DNA of 64,000 nt from Actinomycetota bacterium (GTDB taxonomy: Bacteria; Actinomycetota; Actinomycetes; S36-B12), in NCBI GenBank assembly GCA_030645615.1, contig JAUSNB010000023.1, forward strand, positions 1 through 64,000, read 5' to 3'. Made by a program: the position numbers and the translations under genes. Positions 52,620 to 62,036 of the stretch are shown here, in pieces (positions within the stretch are counted from its first letter, which is position 1; each line of letters opens with the position of its first letter). The notes beneath the pieces were generated by a model. That model was not told where the DNA came from. It made no database searches and worked only from the letters and a program-made list of their open reading frames with translations.

Positions 52620-53443
52620 CGGCCCTCCTGGACTTCGACTTCATGCGCCGGGCGCTGGTGGCCGCGGCCCTCGTCGGGCTCATCGCCCCGCTCATCGGGG
52701 TCTTCCTCGTCCAGCGCCGGCTGGCCCTTCTCGGCGACGGCATGGGGCACGTCGCCCTGACCGGCGTCGGCCTCGCCTTCCTGCTCGGCACCGCGCCCAT
52801 CCCGACCGCGATGGCGACCGCCGTCGCCGGCGCGTTCCTCATCGAGTTCATTCGCTACCGCAGCCGCACCGCGGGCGACGTGGCCCTTGCCCTGCTCTTC
52901 TACGGAGGCATCGCGGGCGGGGTGATGCTCGCGTCCTTGGCCCCGGGACGTGCCTCGTCATCGCTCAACGCGTACCTCTTCGGCTCGCTGTCGACCGTGG
53001 CGGAGGCGGACCTGCTGGCACTCGGCGTGCTGTGCCTGGTCGTCGTGGCCGTCGTCGCCGTTCTGGGGCGCGAGATGTTCTCGGTGAGCCTGGATCCCGA
53101 CCTGGCCGCGGTCCAGGGCATCCGCGTGCGGGCGATGAGCACCCTGATGGCCGTGCTGGCCGCCGTCGTCGTCGTGGTCGGAATGCGCGTCGTCGGCCTG
53201 CTGCTCGTCAGCGCGATCATGATCGTCCCGGTTGCCGCGGCGCAGCAGGTGACCCGGTCCTTCCGGGGCACCGCGATCCTCGCGATCGTCATCGGCCTCG
53301 CCGCCAGCCTCGCCGGGCTGGTCGGGTCCTTCTACGTCGAGGTCCCGCCCGGCCCGACCATCGTGCTGGTCGCGCTCGCGGGCTTCGCCGTCATGGCGAT
53401 GCTCGCCGTCCCGATCCGGCGACGCCGCAGGGAGCCCGCGTGA
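52616..53443 (+). CDS. znuB: Zinc ABC transporter permease
   Basis: A 275-residue ABC-3 family permease with eight or nine membrane helices. The start FDFMRRALVAAALVGLIAPLIGVFLVQRRLALLGDG is typical of ZnuB/TroC, and the HVALTGVGLAF segment matches the conserved H-x-x-L-x-G motif. It pairs with ZnuC. ATG overlaps the znuC stop, and its own stop overlaps the zur start. Confidence 0.94.
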   Translation: MTALLDFDFMRRALVAAALVGLIAPLIGVFLVQRRLALLGDGMGHVALTGVGLAFLLGTAPIPTAMATAVAGAFLIEFIRYRSRTAGDVALALLFYGGIAGGVMLASLAPGRASSSLNAYLFGSLSTVAEADLLALGVLCLVVVAVVAVLGREMFSVSLDPDLAAVQGIRVRAMSTLMAVLAAVVVVVGMRVVGLLLVSAIMIVPVAAAQQVTRSFRGTAILAIVIGLAASLAGLVGSFYVEVPPGPTIVLVALAGFAVMAMLAVPIRRRRREPA

Positions 53444-53844
53444 GCACCGGGCCGGCCGTGCGGCAGACCCGGCAGCGGGCCGCGGTGAAGGACCTGCTGG
53501 ACGGGCTCGACGGCTTCCGATCGGCGCAGCAGGTCCACGACCTTCTCCGGCAGCGAGGCGACTCGATCGGGCTCACCACGGTCTACCGATCCCTCCAGGT
53601 TCTCGCGGCGGCCGGCGAGGTGGACCTGCTGGTCAATGACGATGGCGAGACGGTCTACCGGCAGTGCGGAGCCGGGCACCATCACCATCTCGTGTGCCGG
53701 TGCTGCGGGCGCACGGTCGAGATTGCCGGACCCGCGGTCGAGGCATGGGCCACGCGCATGGCGGCGGATCACGGCTTCACGGACGTCAGCCACCAGATGG
53801 AGGTGTTCGGCATCTGCGCGCAGTGCGGGGTCCGACCGAGCTAG
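53440..53844 (+). CDS. zur: Zinc uptake regulator (Fur family)
   Basis: A 134-residue zinc-dependent repressor. The winged helix covers about residues 8-75 ([18 protein letters not shown] is the DNA-reading part). The regulatory half carries the [14 protein letters not shown] metal cluster and a second CAQC pair for the structural zinc. It should repress znuACB and itself through the box at 50935-50954. GTG 53440 overlaps the znuB stop (GTGA). It is convergent with uppS, with the stops overlapping. Confidence 0.92.
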   Translation: MSTGPAVRQTRQRAAVKDLLDGLDGFRSAQQVHDLLRQRGDSIGLTTVYRSLQVLAAAGEVDLLVNDDGETVYRQCGAGHHHHLVCRCCGRTVEIAGPAVEAWATRMAADHGFTDVSHQMEVFGICAQCGVRPS

Positions 53845-54641
53845 GCCGGCGGGTCGTTGGGCACGGCCCCGCCATATCGCCGGTCGCGTGACGCATAGAT
53901 CTGGCAGGCATGCCACAGATGCCTTCGGTCGAAGTCCGGCCACAGCGTGTCGAGGAACACCATCTCGGCGTACGCCGACTGCCACAGCAGGAAGTTGCTC
54001 GTGCGCTGCTCCCCCGACGAACGGACGAACAGGTCGACGTCCGGCATGCCGGGCTCGTCCAGGTAGCGCGCGAAGACGCGTTCGCTGATCCGGTCAGGAT
54101 CCACCCGCCCGTCCCGAACGTCCCGCGCGAGCGCGGCAGCAGCGTCGACGATCTCGGCACGGCCCCCGTAGTTGACGCACATCGTCAGGGTGAGGCGGGT
54201 GTTGGCCGCCGTGAGCTGCTCGGCCTCCTCCAGCTCGGCGATGACGCTGCGCCACAGTCGTGGACGCCGGCCGGCCCACCGCACGCGCACGCCAAGGGAG
54301 TTCATCTCATCGCGCCGACGCCGGATGACGTCACGGTTGAAGCCCATGAGGAAGCGCACCTCGTCTGGCGAGCGCTTCCAGTTCTCGGTCGAGAAGGCGT
54401 ACGCGGAGAGCCAGCCGACTCCCAGTTCGAGGGCTCCCTCCACGCAGTCGAACAGGCTGGCCTCGCCGGCCTCGTGGCCGGCCGTCCGCGGCAGCCCGCG
54501 GTCCTTGGCCCAGCGGCCGTTGCCGTCCATCACCAGCGCGACATGCCTCGGCACGAGCTCCGGCGGGATCTCGGGCGGAAGCGCGCCCGAGGGATGCCGC
54601 GACGGACGGCGCGGAGGCGGCGGGGCGGAGCGGCGGGCCAT
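53841..54641 (-). CDS. uppS: Isoprenyl (undecaprenyl/decaprenyl) diphosphate synthase
   Basis: A 266-residue cis-prenyltransferase making the lipid carrier for cell-wall synthesis. The catalytic Asp and phosphate-binding block are in [16 protein letters not shown] near residue 40. [11 protein letters not shown] near 90 and [18 protein letters not shown] near 210 are the other signatures. The first 30 residues are Pro/Arg-rich, common in actinobacteria. ATG 54641. It lies downstream of recO on the same strand. Confidence 0.95.
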   Translation of the reverse strand: MARRSAPPPPRRPSRHPSGALPPEIPPELVPRHVALVMDGNGRWAKDRGLPRTAGHEAGEASLFDCVEGALELGVGWLSAYAFSTENWKRSPDEVRFLMGFNRDVIRRRRDEMNSLGVRVRWAGRRPRLWRSVIAELEEAEQLTAANTRLTLTMCVNYGGRAEIVDAAAALARDVRDGRVDPDRISERVFARYLDEPGMPDVDLFVRSSGEQRTSNFLLWQSAYAEMVFLDTLWPDFDRRHLWHACQIYASRDRRYGGAVPNDPPA

Positions 54642-54677
54642 GCGCCCATCCTGCCGTGCCCCCGCAGCCAAGCGCGG

Positions 54678-55412
54678 TTACGTCGAGCGGTCCACGAGTG
54701 GAAGCGAGCGCAGGCCGCGCTCGATGTGCCACTGGAGATACGCAGCCACCATGCCGCTGCCCTCGCGGCGCTCGCGCTGCTGGCTGGCGTCGGCGCTGGC
54801 CCAATCGCCGCTCAGCAGGGCGCCGAGGAGGGCGATCGTCGCCGCGGAGGGCGCAGCGGACCCGGGTGGCCGGCAGGTCGAACAGACCATCCCGCCGCTG
54901 CTGATGGAGAACGCTCGGTGCGGCCCGTCGGCTCCGCAGCGGGCGCACTGGTCGAAGGACGGCGCCCAGCCCGCGACCGCCAAGGAGCGGAGCAGGTAGG
55001 CGTCGAGGATCAGGCTCGCATCGTGGTCCCGCGCGGTCAGCGAACGCAGCCCCGACACCAGCAGGGCGAACTGCTGCACCGACGGCTCCCGCTCCTCCGG
55101 CGTGAGTCGTTCGGCCGTCTCCAGCATCGCGGACCCTGCTGTCCACAGCGGGTAGTCGGCGGACAGGGCCGCCCCGTGCATCGCGATCGACTCCACCTGG
55201 GTCACGGAGTCCAGGGACCGGCCCTCATACAACTGCACGTCCACGTGGCTGAACGGCTCGAGCCGGGCGCCTATCCGGCTCGACGTCTTGCGCACGCCCC
55301 GGGCGACAGCGCGGACCCGGCCGTGCGACCGGGTGAGCAGGGTGACGATCCGATCGGCCTCGCCCAGCTTCTGGGCACGGAGCACGATGGCCTCGTCGCG
55401 GTAGAGGGGCAC
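54678..55412 (-). CDS. recO: DNA repair protein RecO
   Basis: A 244-residue protein of the RecFOR pathway that helps load RecA on SSB-coated DNA. The N-terminal OB fold begins [27 protein letters not shown]. The zinc finger is in [10 protein letters not shown] and MVCSTCRPP near residues 155-180. GTG 55412 gives this N-terminus; a longer frame has a random Arg/Cys-rich leader. It is followed by uppS, the standard order. Confidence 0.93.
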   Translation of the reverse strand: MPLYRDEAIVLRAQKLGEADRIVTLLTRSHGRVRAVARGVRKTSSRIGARLEPFSHVDVQLYEGRSLDSVTQVESIAMHGAALSADYPLWTAGSAMLETAERLTPEEREPSVQQFALLVSGLRSLTARDHDASLILDAYLLRSLAVAGWAPSFDQCARCGADGPHRAFSISSGGMVCSTCRPPGSAAPSAATIALLGALLSGDWASADASQQRERREGSGMVAAYLQWHIERGLRSLPLVDRST

Positions 55413-55427
55413 GCTACATTCTCTCTG

Positions 55428-55447
55428 GCGGGGGCGGCCGCCCCCGC
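55428..55447. promoter_or_regulatory. 20-bp perfect palindrome between recO and the AI-2E gene
   Basis: A perfect GC-only 20-bp palindrome (half-site GCGGGGGCGG) sits midway in the 83-bp divergent intergenic region. It may be a regulator site or cruciform; the base composition makes chance more likely than usual. Confidence 0.35.
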
Positions 55448-55495
55448 ATCGCCGCACGGGACGACGAGCATCGCACGGATGCACCGGGAGGCCGC

Positions 55496-56698
55496 GTGAC
55501 CGAGCACCAGTCCGAGGGGCCGTCGGGACGCGACCGGGTCGACCCCAGCGCCGCCCCTGCCGCTGCGTCCCCTCAAGCCGCGGTACCCCAGGCCTCCGGC
55601 GACTCGGACCCGCCGGTCCCGGAGCCCATCTTCGTCGCCCTCGACCCGCGCTGGCTGCGCAAGGCCCTGGTCATGCTCGTCCTGGCCATCCTCGTTCTGC
55701 AGGTCATCAACTGGGGCTGGGGCCTGCTCGGCGGGTTCCTGTTCAACATGCTGCTGGCCTGGCTCATCGCGATCTCCGTCGACCCCATCGTCAGCTACCT
55801 CACCCGACGTGGCATGCGGCGGGGACTGGCGACCACCTTGGTGGCGCTCGGGACGACCCTGCTGCTCGCTGCATTCATCGCGCTCTTCGGCAGCGCCCTA
55901 GCCGAGCAGGTCACCGAGCTGGTCCTCGCCCTGCCGTCGCTCGTGCTCGAGATAGTCGACTGGTCCAACCGGTCCTTCGGTACCGAACTGGACCCCGTCG
56001 AGCTCACCAACAGCCTCAACCTGACATCGGATCAGATCACCGAGATCGCCTCGTCGTTGGCCGGGGGCATCCTCGGCGTGCTTTCCGGCATCGTCGGGGC
56101 GATCTTCAACTTCGTCACCATCGTGGTGTTCTCGTTCTACTTCTCGGCCGACTCGCCCCGGATCAAGCGCTTCATCGCGTCATGGCTCAGGCCCGCCCAC
56201 CAGGTGGTGTTCATCAAGGTCTGGGACATCTCGGTGACCAAGGCCGGTGGCTTCGTCATCTCCAAGATGGCCCTGGCCAGCGTCTCGGCCTTCTTCCATG
56301 CCGGCTTCTTCTACCTGATCGACATTCCGTACTGGCTGCCCATGGGCATCTTCGCGGGCGTCGTCAGCCAGTTCATCCCGACGATCGGCACGTACATCGG
56401 GGTAGCGCTCCCGGCCCTCTTCGCCGTCTTCGACGACCCGATCGACGTGCTGTGGATCGTCATCTTCGCGACGGTCTACCAGCAGATCGAGAACTACGTC
56501 TTCACCCCGCGCATCTCGACCAAGACCATGGACATCAACTCCGGGGTCGCCCTCGCGTCCGTCTTCATCGGCGCAGCGCTCTTCGGCCCGATCGGCGCCA
56601 TCATCGGGATCCCGATGGCCGCCATCGTGATCGCGGTGTTCGAGGCCTACGGGCAGCGCTACGAGATCCACCCCTACGTGCAACGCAACGCCGACTGA
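55496..56698 (+). CDS. AI-2E family transporter (TqsA/PerM-like)
   Basis: A 400-residue membrane protein with about eight helices, starting at residue 55 after a Pro/Ala/Ser-rich cytoplasmic tail. The central region [19 protein letters not shown] and the late signature [18 protein letters not shown] followed by [13 protein letters not shown] are family hallmarks. Members export autoinducer-2, act as Na/H antiporters or transport other solutes; the role here is unknown. GTG start, divergent from recO. Confidence 0.9.
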   Translation: MTEHQSEGPSGRDRVDPSAAPAAASPQAAVPQASGDSDPPVPEPIFVALDPRWLRKALVMLVLAILVLQVINWGWGLLGGFLFNMLLAWLIAISVDPIVSYLTRRGMRRGLATTLVALGTTLLLAAFIALFGSALAEQVTELVLALPSLVLEIVDWSNRSFGTELDPVELTNSLNLTSDQITEIASSLAGGILGVLSGIVGAIFNFVTIVVFSFYFSADSPRIKRFIASWLRPAHQVVFIKVWDISVTKAGGFVISKMALASVSAFFHAGFFYLIDIPYWLPMGIFAGVVSQFIPTIGTYIGVALPALFAVFDDPIDVLWIVIFATVYQQIENYVFTPRISTKTMDINSGVALASVFIGAALFGPIGAIIGIPMAAIVIAVFEAYGQRYEIHPYVQRNAD

Positions 56699-56719
56699 CC
56701 CTCGCCCGACTTGGATCGG

Positions 56720-57634
56720 CTAGAAGCCGAGCCGGCGGAGCTTCTTGGGGTCCTTCTGCCAGTCCTTGGCCACCTTGACCCGGATATCGAGGTAGACCGG
56801 GACACCGAGCAGTGCCTCGATCTCGGCCCGGGCACGGGTGCCCACCTGCTTGAGCCGCGCACCGGCCTTCCCGATCACGATGGCCTTCTGGGTGTCCCGC
56901 TCGACGAAGAGGGACGCCCGCACGTCGGTGAGCGGCCGGTCCGCCGGCCGGTCCTCGCGCGGCTCGATCTCGTCGACCACGACCGCGATCGAATGCGGCA
57001 ACTCGTCCTGGACGCCGTCCAGGGCTGCCTCGCGGATGAGTTCCGCGACGGCGATCTCCAGCGGCTCCTCGGCCGCGTCGCCGTCGGGGAAGAGCACCGG
57101 CCCCTCGGGCAGGTGCACGATCAGCCGGTCAGCCAGCAGTTGCACCTGCTCGCCGGTGAAAGCCGAGACCGGCACCACCTCCGACCAGTCGATGCCCACC
57201 TGCTCGCCCAGGGCCGCCACCTGCGCCAGCCGCTCGGCGACCAGGCCGTGCCCGACGGTGTCGACCTTCGTCAGGACGGCCACGATCGGCTTGCGCCGCA
57301 GGAAGGACAGCTGCGTGGCGATGTACCGGTCCCCCGGCCCGATCTCCTGGTCGGCCGGCAGGCACATGCCCACGACGTCGACGCTCGACCACGTCTCGCG
57401 GACCTCGTCGTTGAGCCGCTCGCCCAGCAGGGTCCTCGGACGATGCAAGCCGGGGGTGTCGACGATGACGAGCTGCCCGTCGGGCCGGTTGACGATCCCG
57501 CGCAGCACCCGTCGCGTGGTCTGCGGCCGATCCGACGTGATGGCCACCTTGCGGCCGACGAGGGCGTTCGTCAGGGTCGACTTCCCCGCGTTGGGACGCC
57601 CCACCAGGCAGGCGAAGCCGCTGCGAAACGTCAC
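56720..57634 (-). CDS. era: Ribosome-assembly GTPase Era
   Basis: A 304-residue GTPase that binds 16S rRNA and helps 30S maturation. G1 GRPNAGKST near residue 10, G3 DTPGLH near 56, G4 TKVD near 122 and G5 VSAFTG near 150 are present. A KH RNA-binding domain closes the protein (IGKAGARLKQVGTRARAEIE near 250). GTG 57634 overlaps the upstream transporter's stop. It belongs to the ybeY-CNNM-cdd-era group typical of actinobacteria. Confidence 0.95.
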   Translation of the reverse strand: MTFRSGFACLVGRPNAGKSTLTNALVGRKVAITSDRPQTTRRVLRGIVNRPDGQLVIVDTPGLHRPRTLLGERLNDEVRETWSSVDVVGMCLPADQEIGPGDRYIATQLSFLRRKPIVAVLTKVDTVGHGLVAERLAQVAALGEQVGIDWSEVVPVSAFTGEQVQLLADRLIVHLPEGPVLFPDGDAAEEPLEIAVAELIREAALDGVQDELPHSIAVVVDEIEPREDRPADRPLTDVRASLFVERDTQKAIVIGKAGARLKQVGTRARAEIEALLGVPVYLDIRVKVAKDWQKDPKKLRRLGF

Positions 57635-58557
57635 GTCGTGACTCCTGTCGACCTGCGGGCCCGACCCTCGCCCAGCCCGAGCAACGCTAGAGCACCCAGG
57701 ATGAGCAGGCATCCGATCCACCCCGTCGCACTCACGACTTCGTGCAGCACGAGGACCCCCAGGAGGGTCGCCACGGCCGGCTCGAGCAACGTCAGCGTCG
57801 CGATGTGCCCGGGCTGCAGGACGCGCAATCCCACGCCGAACAGCAGGTATCCGGCCGTCGTCGTCACGAGGCCGAGCCACAGCACCTCGGCGGCGCCGCT
57901 GGCCGTGAGCCACCACGTGGTCCCCATGATGGCGGGGAGGAGCAGGACGGCACCCACGCTGAAGGACGCGGCCAGCACCGCGCTCGGGGCATGGTCGGCG
58001 CGCGACAGCCGGACGCCCAGCACGGTGTACATGGCGTAGCAGGCCCCGGCACCCGCGGCCACGGCCATGCCGCCGGGCTGGCCGGAGTCCAGGCTGCCGA
58101 CCATGAGCAGGCCGAGGCCGAGGATGGCGATCACCGTCGAGCCCGCCCACAGCCACCCCGGGGCGCCCTCGCGGGCCAGCCAGCCGATGATGCCGGCCAG
58201 GAAGGGAGCCACGCCCAGGCTGATCAAGGTCCCGATCGCCACCCCGGTGCTGGACGTGCCGAGGAAGAACAGGGCCTGGTACCCGGCGACGGCCAGGCCC
58301 ATGAGCCAGACGGACGGAAGTCGCCACAGGCCGAGCAGCCCCCCGAAGCCGCCCCGAAGCGCCACGAAGGCCACCAGCCCGGCCGAGCCCACCACGAGGC
58401 GCAGGGCAGCAACCGACGCCGGCGGCGCATCGGGCGCCAGCAACTGCAGCGACGTCGCCGACGTCCCGAACAGCACGGCCGCGCCCATGACCGCGATGGC
58501 GGCCGTGCGCGGGCTGGCGCGTTGGGGGGCGGTGGCTGTGGGGTGAGGCCCGCTCAC
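57631..58557 (-). CDS. EamA/DMT-family transporter
   Basis: A 308-residue protein with ten predicted membrane helices in two EamA repeats (about residues 20-145 and 160-300). PLLEPAVATLLGVLVLHE near 265 is the family's end-of-repeat signature. It probably exports metabolites or amino acids. It is inserted between cdd-like and era with 4-nt overlaps on both sides, so it shares their transcript; its position inside a ribosome-assembly operon is unusual but translational coupling is clear. Confidence 0.87.
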   Translation of the reverse strand: MSGPHPTATAPQRASPRTAAIAVMGAAVLFGTSATSLQLLAPDAPPASVAALRLVVGSAGLVAFVALRGGFGGLLGLWRLPSVWLMGLAVAGYQALFFLGTSSTGVAIGTLISLGVAPFLAGIIGWLAREGAPGWLWAGSTVIAILGLGLLMVGSLDSGQPGGMAVAAGAGACYAMYTVLGVRLSRADHAPSAVLAASFSVGAVLLLPAIMGTTWWLTASGAAEVLWLGLVTTTAGYLLFGVGLRVLQPGHIATLTLLEPAVATLLGVLVLHEVVSATGWIGCLLILGALALLGLGEGRARRSTGVTT

Positions 58558-58898
58558 GTCGCGGCTCGGGAGCGGATCGTCCCGTCCGTGGCGCAGACCA
58601 TGACGGTCACGCCAGGCCCGGCGAGGTCCCGCATGGCAACGATGTCGGCCTCGCTGGGATCGGGACCGACCACGACTGCCGCCTCCGCGCCGCGCGCGCC
58701 CGACGCCGCCGCCTGGGCCACCACGAGCACGAGGGCCGAGAGCCGCACGGACGGCAGGTCGACGCTCGCGGACGCGTAGGTGCGCCCGGTCTCGTCGCGC
58801 AACGCGGCCCCCTGCGGAGCACCGACTCGCCCGCGAGCCCCCCGCGCGAGGGTCACCAGCTTCGCGTCCTCGGCGTCCAGCGATCCCTGGTCAGCCAT
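58554..58898 (-). CDS. Cytidine-deaminase-fold protein without catalytic zinc ligands
   Basis: A 114-residue protein with the gene position and length of actinobacterial cdd-like genes upstream of era (LDAEDAKLVTLARGARGRVG, then DETGRTYASASVDLPS). The expected C/H-A-E motif and P-C-x2-C are absent: only one Cys is present, near residue 101. It therefore probably lacks deaminase activity and may be structural or regulatory. ATG 58898, or 58907, overlaps the CNNM gene. Confidence 0.72.
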   Translation of the reverse strand: MADQGSLDAEDAKLVTLARGARGRVGAPQGAALRDETGRTYASASVDLPSVRLSALVLVVAQAAASGARGAEAAVVVGPDPSEADIVAMRDLAGPGVTVMVCATDGTIRSRAAT

Positions 58899-60198
58899 CA
58901 GCCGCATCGTCCTCGGGCAGCACCGGCTGCGCCAGTACGGTGCCGATGCGGTTGCGACGGCCGGCCCCCTGCTCAGCCGTGAGCAGCCAGCCGCCCTCGC
59001 GGACCGAGGCGCCGGGGATGGGTACCCGGCCGAGGCGCTTGGCCAGCAGCCCGAGGACCGTGTCGACTCCCTCGTCCTCGGAGTCCAGCTCGACTTTGAC
59101 GAGGTCCGCGAAGTCATCGACATGCATGCGCGCCAGCACGCGGAACGCACCGGACGGCAACTCGGTGACCTCCGGGGCCGCCGTGTCGTACTCGTCGGCA
59201 ATCTCGCCGACGATCTCCTCGAGGATGTCCTCGATCGTCACCAATCCCGCGGTGCCGCCGTACTCGTCGACGACGACCGCCATGTGGACGCGCGCCGCCT
59301 GCATCTCGCGCAGCAGCGAGTCGGCCGCCTTGCTGTCCGGCACAAAGTACGGGGCGCGCATGAGTGACTCGACGAGGTCGGCGTTCTCGGACTCGCGGTG
59401 CTCGAACGTCCGCCTCACGATGTCCTTCAGGTACACGATCCCGACGATGTCGTCGGCGTTCTCGCCGATCACCGGGATGCGCGAGAAGCCCGACCGCAGG
59501 CCGAGCGAGAGCGCCTGGCCCAGGGTCTTGGTGCGCTCGATGAGAACCATCTCGGTACGCGGGACCATGACCTCCTTGGCAAAGGTGTCGCCAAGCTCGA
59601 AGACCGAGTGGATCATCTGCCGCTCGTCGTGCTCGATGAGATCGTCCGCTTCGGCCAGGTCGACCATCTCTCGGAGCTCGGCCTGCGAGGCGAACGGCCC
59701 TTCGCGGTAGCCCTTGCCCGGGGTCACGGCGTTGCCCACGTGAATGAGGAGGGTCGTCACCGGTCCCAGCAGTGCCGCCAGGAAGCGGGCCGGCCCCGCC
59801 GCCGAGAGCGCGATCGCCTCGGCGTGCTGCCGCCCAAGCGTGCGGGCGGCGACGCCGAGCACGACGTACGAGACGGTCACCATGATCGCTACGGCGAGCA
59901 CCAGCGCCCAGCCGGAGGACCATCCGCCCTGCGTGGAGAGCGCGTCGACGCACACGTATCCGACCAGGACGGTCGCCGTCACGGAGGCGATCGTCGACAG
60001 GAACAGGAGGACGTTGACGTAGCGCGGCCGGTCCGCGATGACTGCGAGGAGTCGCTTGATGCGCTTCTCGTCGTCGCGCCGGCCTTCCTCGACGTGGCTT
60101 CGTGACACCCGGCCGATTGCCGTCTCTGCCATCACCAGCAGCCCGCCGAGCACGATGAGGATGGCCGCCACGATGACGAGCCCGATGTCGGCGGTCAT
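58891..60198 (-). CDS. CNNM/CorC-type hemolysin-family membrane protein
   Basis: A 435-residue protein. An N-terminal CNNM domain with three or four helices (residues 1-180) is followed by a CBS pair (about 205-330; FSRIPVIGENADDIVGIVYLKD and MAVVVDEYGGTAGLVTIEDILEEIVGEI) and a C-terminal CorC_HlyC domain to about 425. Relatives mediate Mg or Co efflux or sensing. Overlap with ybeY upstream and cdd downstream places it in the ybeY-era operon. Confidence 0.92.
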   Translation of the reverse strand: MTADIGLVIVAAILIVLGGLLVMAETAIGRVSRSHVEEGRRDDEKRIKRLLAVIADRPRYVNVLLFLSTIASVTATVLVGYVCVDALSTQGGWSSGWALVLAVAIMVTVSYVVLGVAARTLGRQHAEAIALSAAGPARFLAALLGPVTTLLIHVGNAVTPGKGYREGPFASQAELREMVDLAEADDLIEHDERQMIHSVFELGDTFAKEVMVPRTEMVLIERTKTLGQALSLGLRSGFSRIPVIGENADDIVGIVYLKDIVRRTFEHRESENADLVESLMRAPYFVPDSKAADSLLREMQAARVHMAVVVDEYGGTAGLVTIEDILEEIVGEIADEYDTAAPEVTELPSGAFRVLARMHVDDFADLVKVELDSEDEGVDTVLGLLAKRLGRVPIPGASVREGGWLLTAEQGAGRRNRIGTVLAQPVLPEDDAADG

Positions 60199-60659
60199 GC
60201 GCGGCTCCAGCCATCGAGCAATGCGTCCTGCAGGCTGAACATCGCCTCGTATTCCTCGGGCGACTGGTGGTCGAAGCCGATTAGGTGCAACGTCCCGTGC
60301 GTCGTCAGGAACTGCAGTTCGTCGTCGATCGACCTGCCGGCGACGGCCGCCTGCGGAGGCACGAACGCGGGGCAGAGCACGATGTCGCCGAGGATTCCCG
60401 GTACCGGCTCGACGTGCTCCGGCGCAGGGCGCAGCTCGTCGATGGGGAAGGACAGCACATCGGTGGGGCCGGGCTCGTGCATCCAGTCCTCGTGCAGCGT
60501 GGTCATGCGATCGAGGTCGACGAGGGTGATGCCGAGCTCGCAGTCAGGGTGCAGCCGCAGCTCGCCGAACAGGTGCCCGGCCAGCCGCGCGAGCGCGGGC
60601 TCGTCGCAGGGCACGCCCGACTCGTTGGTCACGGTCACGCGAGCGGGTAACGGCCTCAC
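60195..60659 (-). CDS. ybeY: Endoribonuclease YbeY (rRNA maturation)
   Basis: A 154-residue zinc metalloprotein acting in 16S rRNA 3'-end processing and ribosome quality control. The active site H-x3-H-x5-H is seen as HGTLHLIGFDH near residue 120, and the DVLSFPID segment near 67 is conserved. ATG 60659 overlaps the phoH stop by 4 nt; its own stop overlaps the CNNM gene. Confidence 0.95.
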   Translation of the reverse strand: MRPLPARVTVTNESGVPCDEPALARLAGHLFGELRLHPDCELGITLVDLDRMTTLHEDWMHEPGPTDVLSFPIDELRPAPEHVEPVPGILGDIVLCPAFVPPQAAVAGRSIDDELQFLTTHGTLHLIGFDHQSPEEYEAMFSLQDALLDGWSRA

Positions 60660-61666
60660 TCGGCCCGCTTGGCGTCGTAGTGCTCGTAGGCCTCGACGAT
60701 GCGGCCGACCAGCTTGTGCCGCACGACGTCGTGCGAGGTGAGCCGGCAGAAGGCGACGTCGTCGATGCCCTCGAGGATGTCTGCCACGATCCGCAGCCCG
60801 CTGGTGGCTCCGCCCGGCAGGTCCACCTGGGTGATGTCGCCGGTGACCACCATCGTGGACCCGAAGCCCAGCCGGGTGAGGAACATCTTCATCTGCTCGG
60901 CCGTCGTGTTCTGGGCCTCGTCGAGGATGATGAACGAGTCGTTGAGCGTTCGCCCGCGCATGTAGGCGAGCGGCGCGATCTCGATCGTGCCGCTGGTGAT
61001 CAGCCGGGGGATCGAATCCGGATCGATCATGTCGTGCATGGCGTCGTACAGCGGCCGGAGGTAGGGGTCGATCTTCTCCGACAGCGTGCCAGGCAGGAAG
61101 CCCAGCCGCTCCCCCGCCTCGACGGCGGGCCGGGTGAGGACGATCCGGTTGACCTTCTTGGCCTGGAGGGCCTGGACCGCCTTCGCCACGGCGAGATAGG
61201 TCTTGCCCGTGCCGGCCGGCCCGATGCCGAAGATGACCGTGTTGTTGTCGATGGAGTCGACGTAGCGCTTCTGATTGAGGGACTTGGCACGGATGGTGCG
61301 GCCGCGGTTGCTGAGGATGTTGGCTGTCAGCACGTCGCTCGGGCGAGTGCCGGAGCGCATGAGCGAGATGCTCCGCTCGACCGCTTCCGCGGTGAGTGCC
61401 TGGCCGGTGCGGAGCATGACCAGCATGTCCCCGATGAGGGTGTCGATCACGCCGACGTCCTCGGGCGATCCGGCGACGGTGATCTCATTCCCCCGGGCCA
61501 TGATGTCGGTTGCCGGGAACGCGTTCTCGATGAGGCGCAGGTACTCGTCGCGCGTCCCGAGCAGCGCGACCATGGGCTGGGAGTTGGGCACGACGATCGT
61601 CGTCTGAGCCCGCGGCGCGTCTGCCGCACCGCCCGGGATGCTGCCGCCTGCGATAGGTGTGCTCAT
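60656..61666 (-). CDS. phoH: PhoH family ATPase
   Basis: A 336-residue protein, ATPase probably acting on RNA. A KH-like N-terminal segment (about residues 45-110) precedes the PhoH domain with Walker A GPAGTGKTYLAVAKA near 150, RPAVEAGERLGFLPG near 180 and Walker B FIILDEAQNTT near 245. It sits upstream of ybeY, the conserved pairing that gave the family its link to rRNA handling. ATG 61666. Confidence 0.94.
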   Translation of the reverse strand: MSTPIAGGSIPGGAADAPRAQTTIVVPNSQPMVALLGTRDEYLRLIENAFPATDIMARGNEITVAGSPEDVGVIDTLIGDMLVMLRTGQALTAEAVERSISLMRSGTRPSDVLTANILSNRGRTIRAKSLNQKRYVDSIDNNTVIFGIGPAGTGKTYLAVAKAVQALQAKKVNRIVLTRPAVEAGERLGFLPGTLSEKIDPYLRPLYDAMHDMIDPDSIPRLITSGTIEIAPLAYMRGRTLNDSFIILDEAQNTTAEQMKMFLTRLGFGSTMVVTGDITQVDLPGGATSGLRIVADILEGIDDVAFCRLTSHDVVRHKLVGRIVEAYEHYDAKRAE

Positions 61667-61687
61667 GCCTCTTCCATGATCGTCTTC

Positions 61688-62032
61688 CTAGCCCGGCGGC
61701 CAGGAGAGGTCGCGGCCGCCCAGTACGTGCAGGTGCACGTGCCGGACGGATTGCCCGGCGCGGTCGCCCGTGTTCGTCACGATGCGGTAGCCATCGGCGC
61801 TGACGCCCTCCTGCTCGGCGACGGATGCCGCCACGGTCACCAGATGCGCGGCAAGGGCCGGGTCCTGCCGGGCCAGGTCCGCGGCGTTCGCGTGGTGCTC
61901 ACGCGGGATCACCAGTACGTGGACGGGAGCCACGGGCGCGATGTCGCGGAAGGCGACGGACCGCTCGTCCGAGTGGACGATGTCGCCTGGGATGTCGCCC
62001 CGGGCGATGGCGCAGAACAGGCAGTCGCTCAT
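61688..62032 (-). CDS. HIT-family nucleotide hydrolase (HinT-like)
   Basis: A 114-residue protein. CLFCAIARGDIP at the N-terminus and the histidine triad HVHLHVLGG near residue 98 identify a HINT-type purine-nucleoside phosphoramidase. ATG 62032 lies four bases past the rsmE stop. It is 21 bp upstream of phoH on the same strand. Confidence 0.94.
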   Translation of the reverse strand: MSDCLFCAIARGDIPGDIVHSDERSVAFRDIAPVAPVHVLVIPREHHANAADLARQDPALAAHLVTVAASVAEQEGVSADGYRIVTNTGDRAGQSVRHVHLHVLGGRDLSWPPG

Positions 62033-62036
62033 GACG

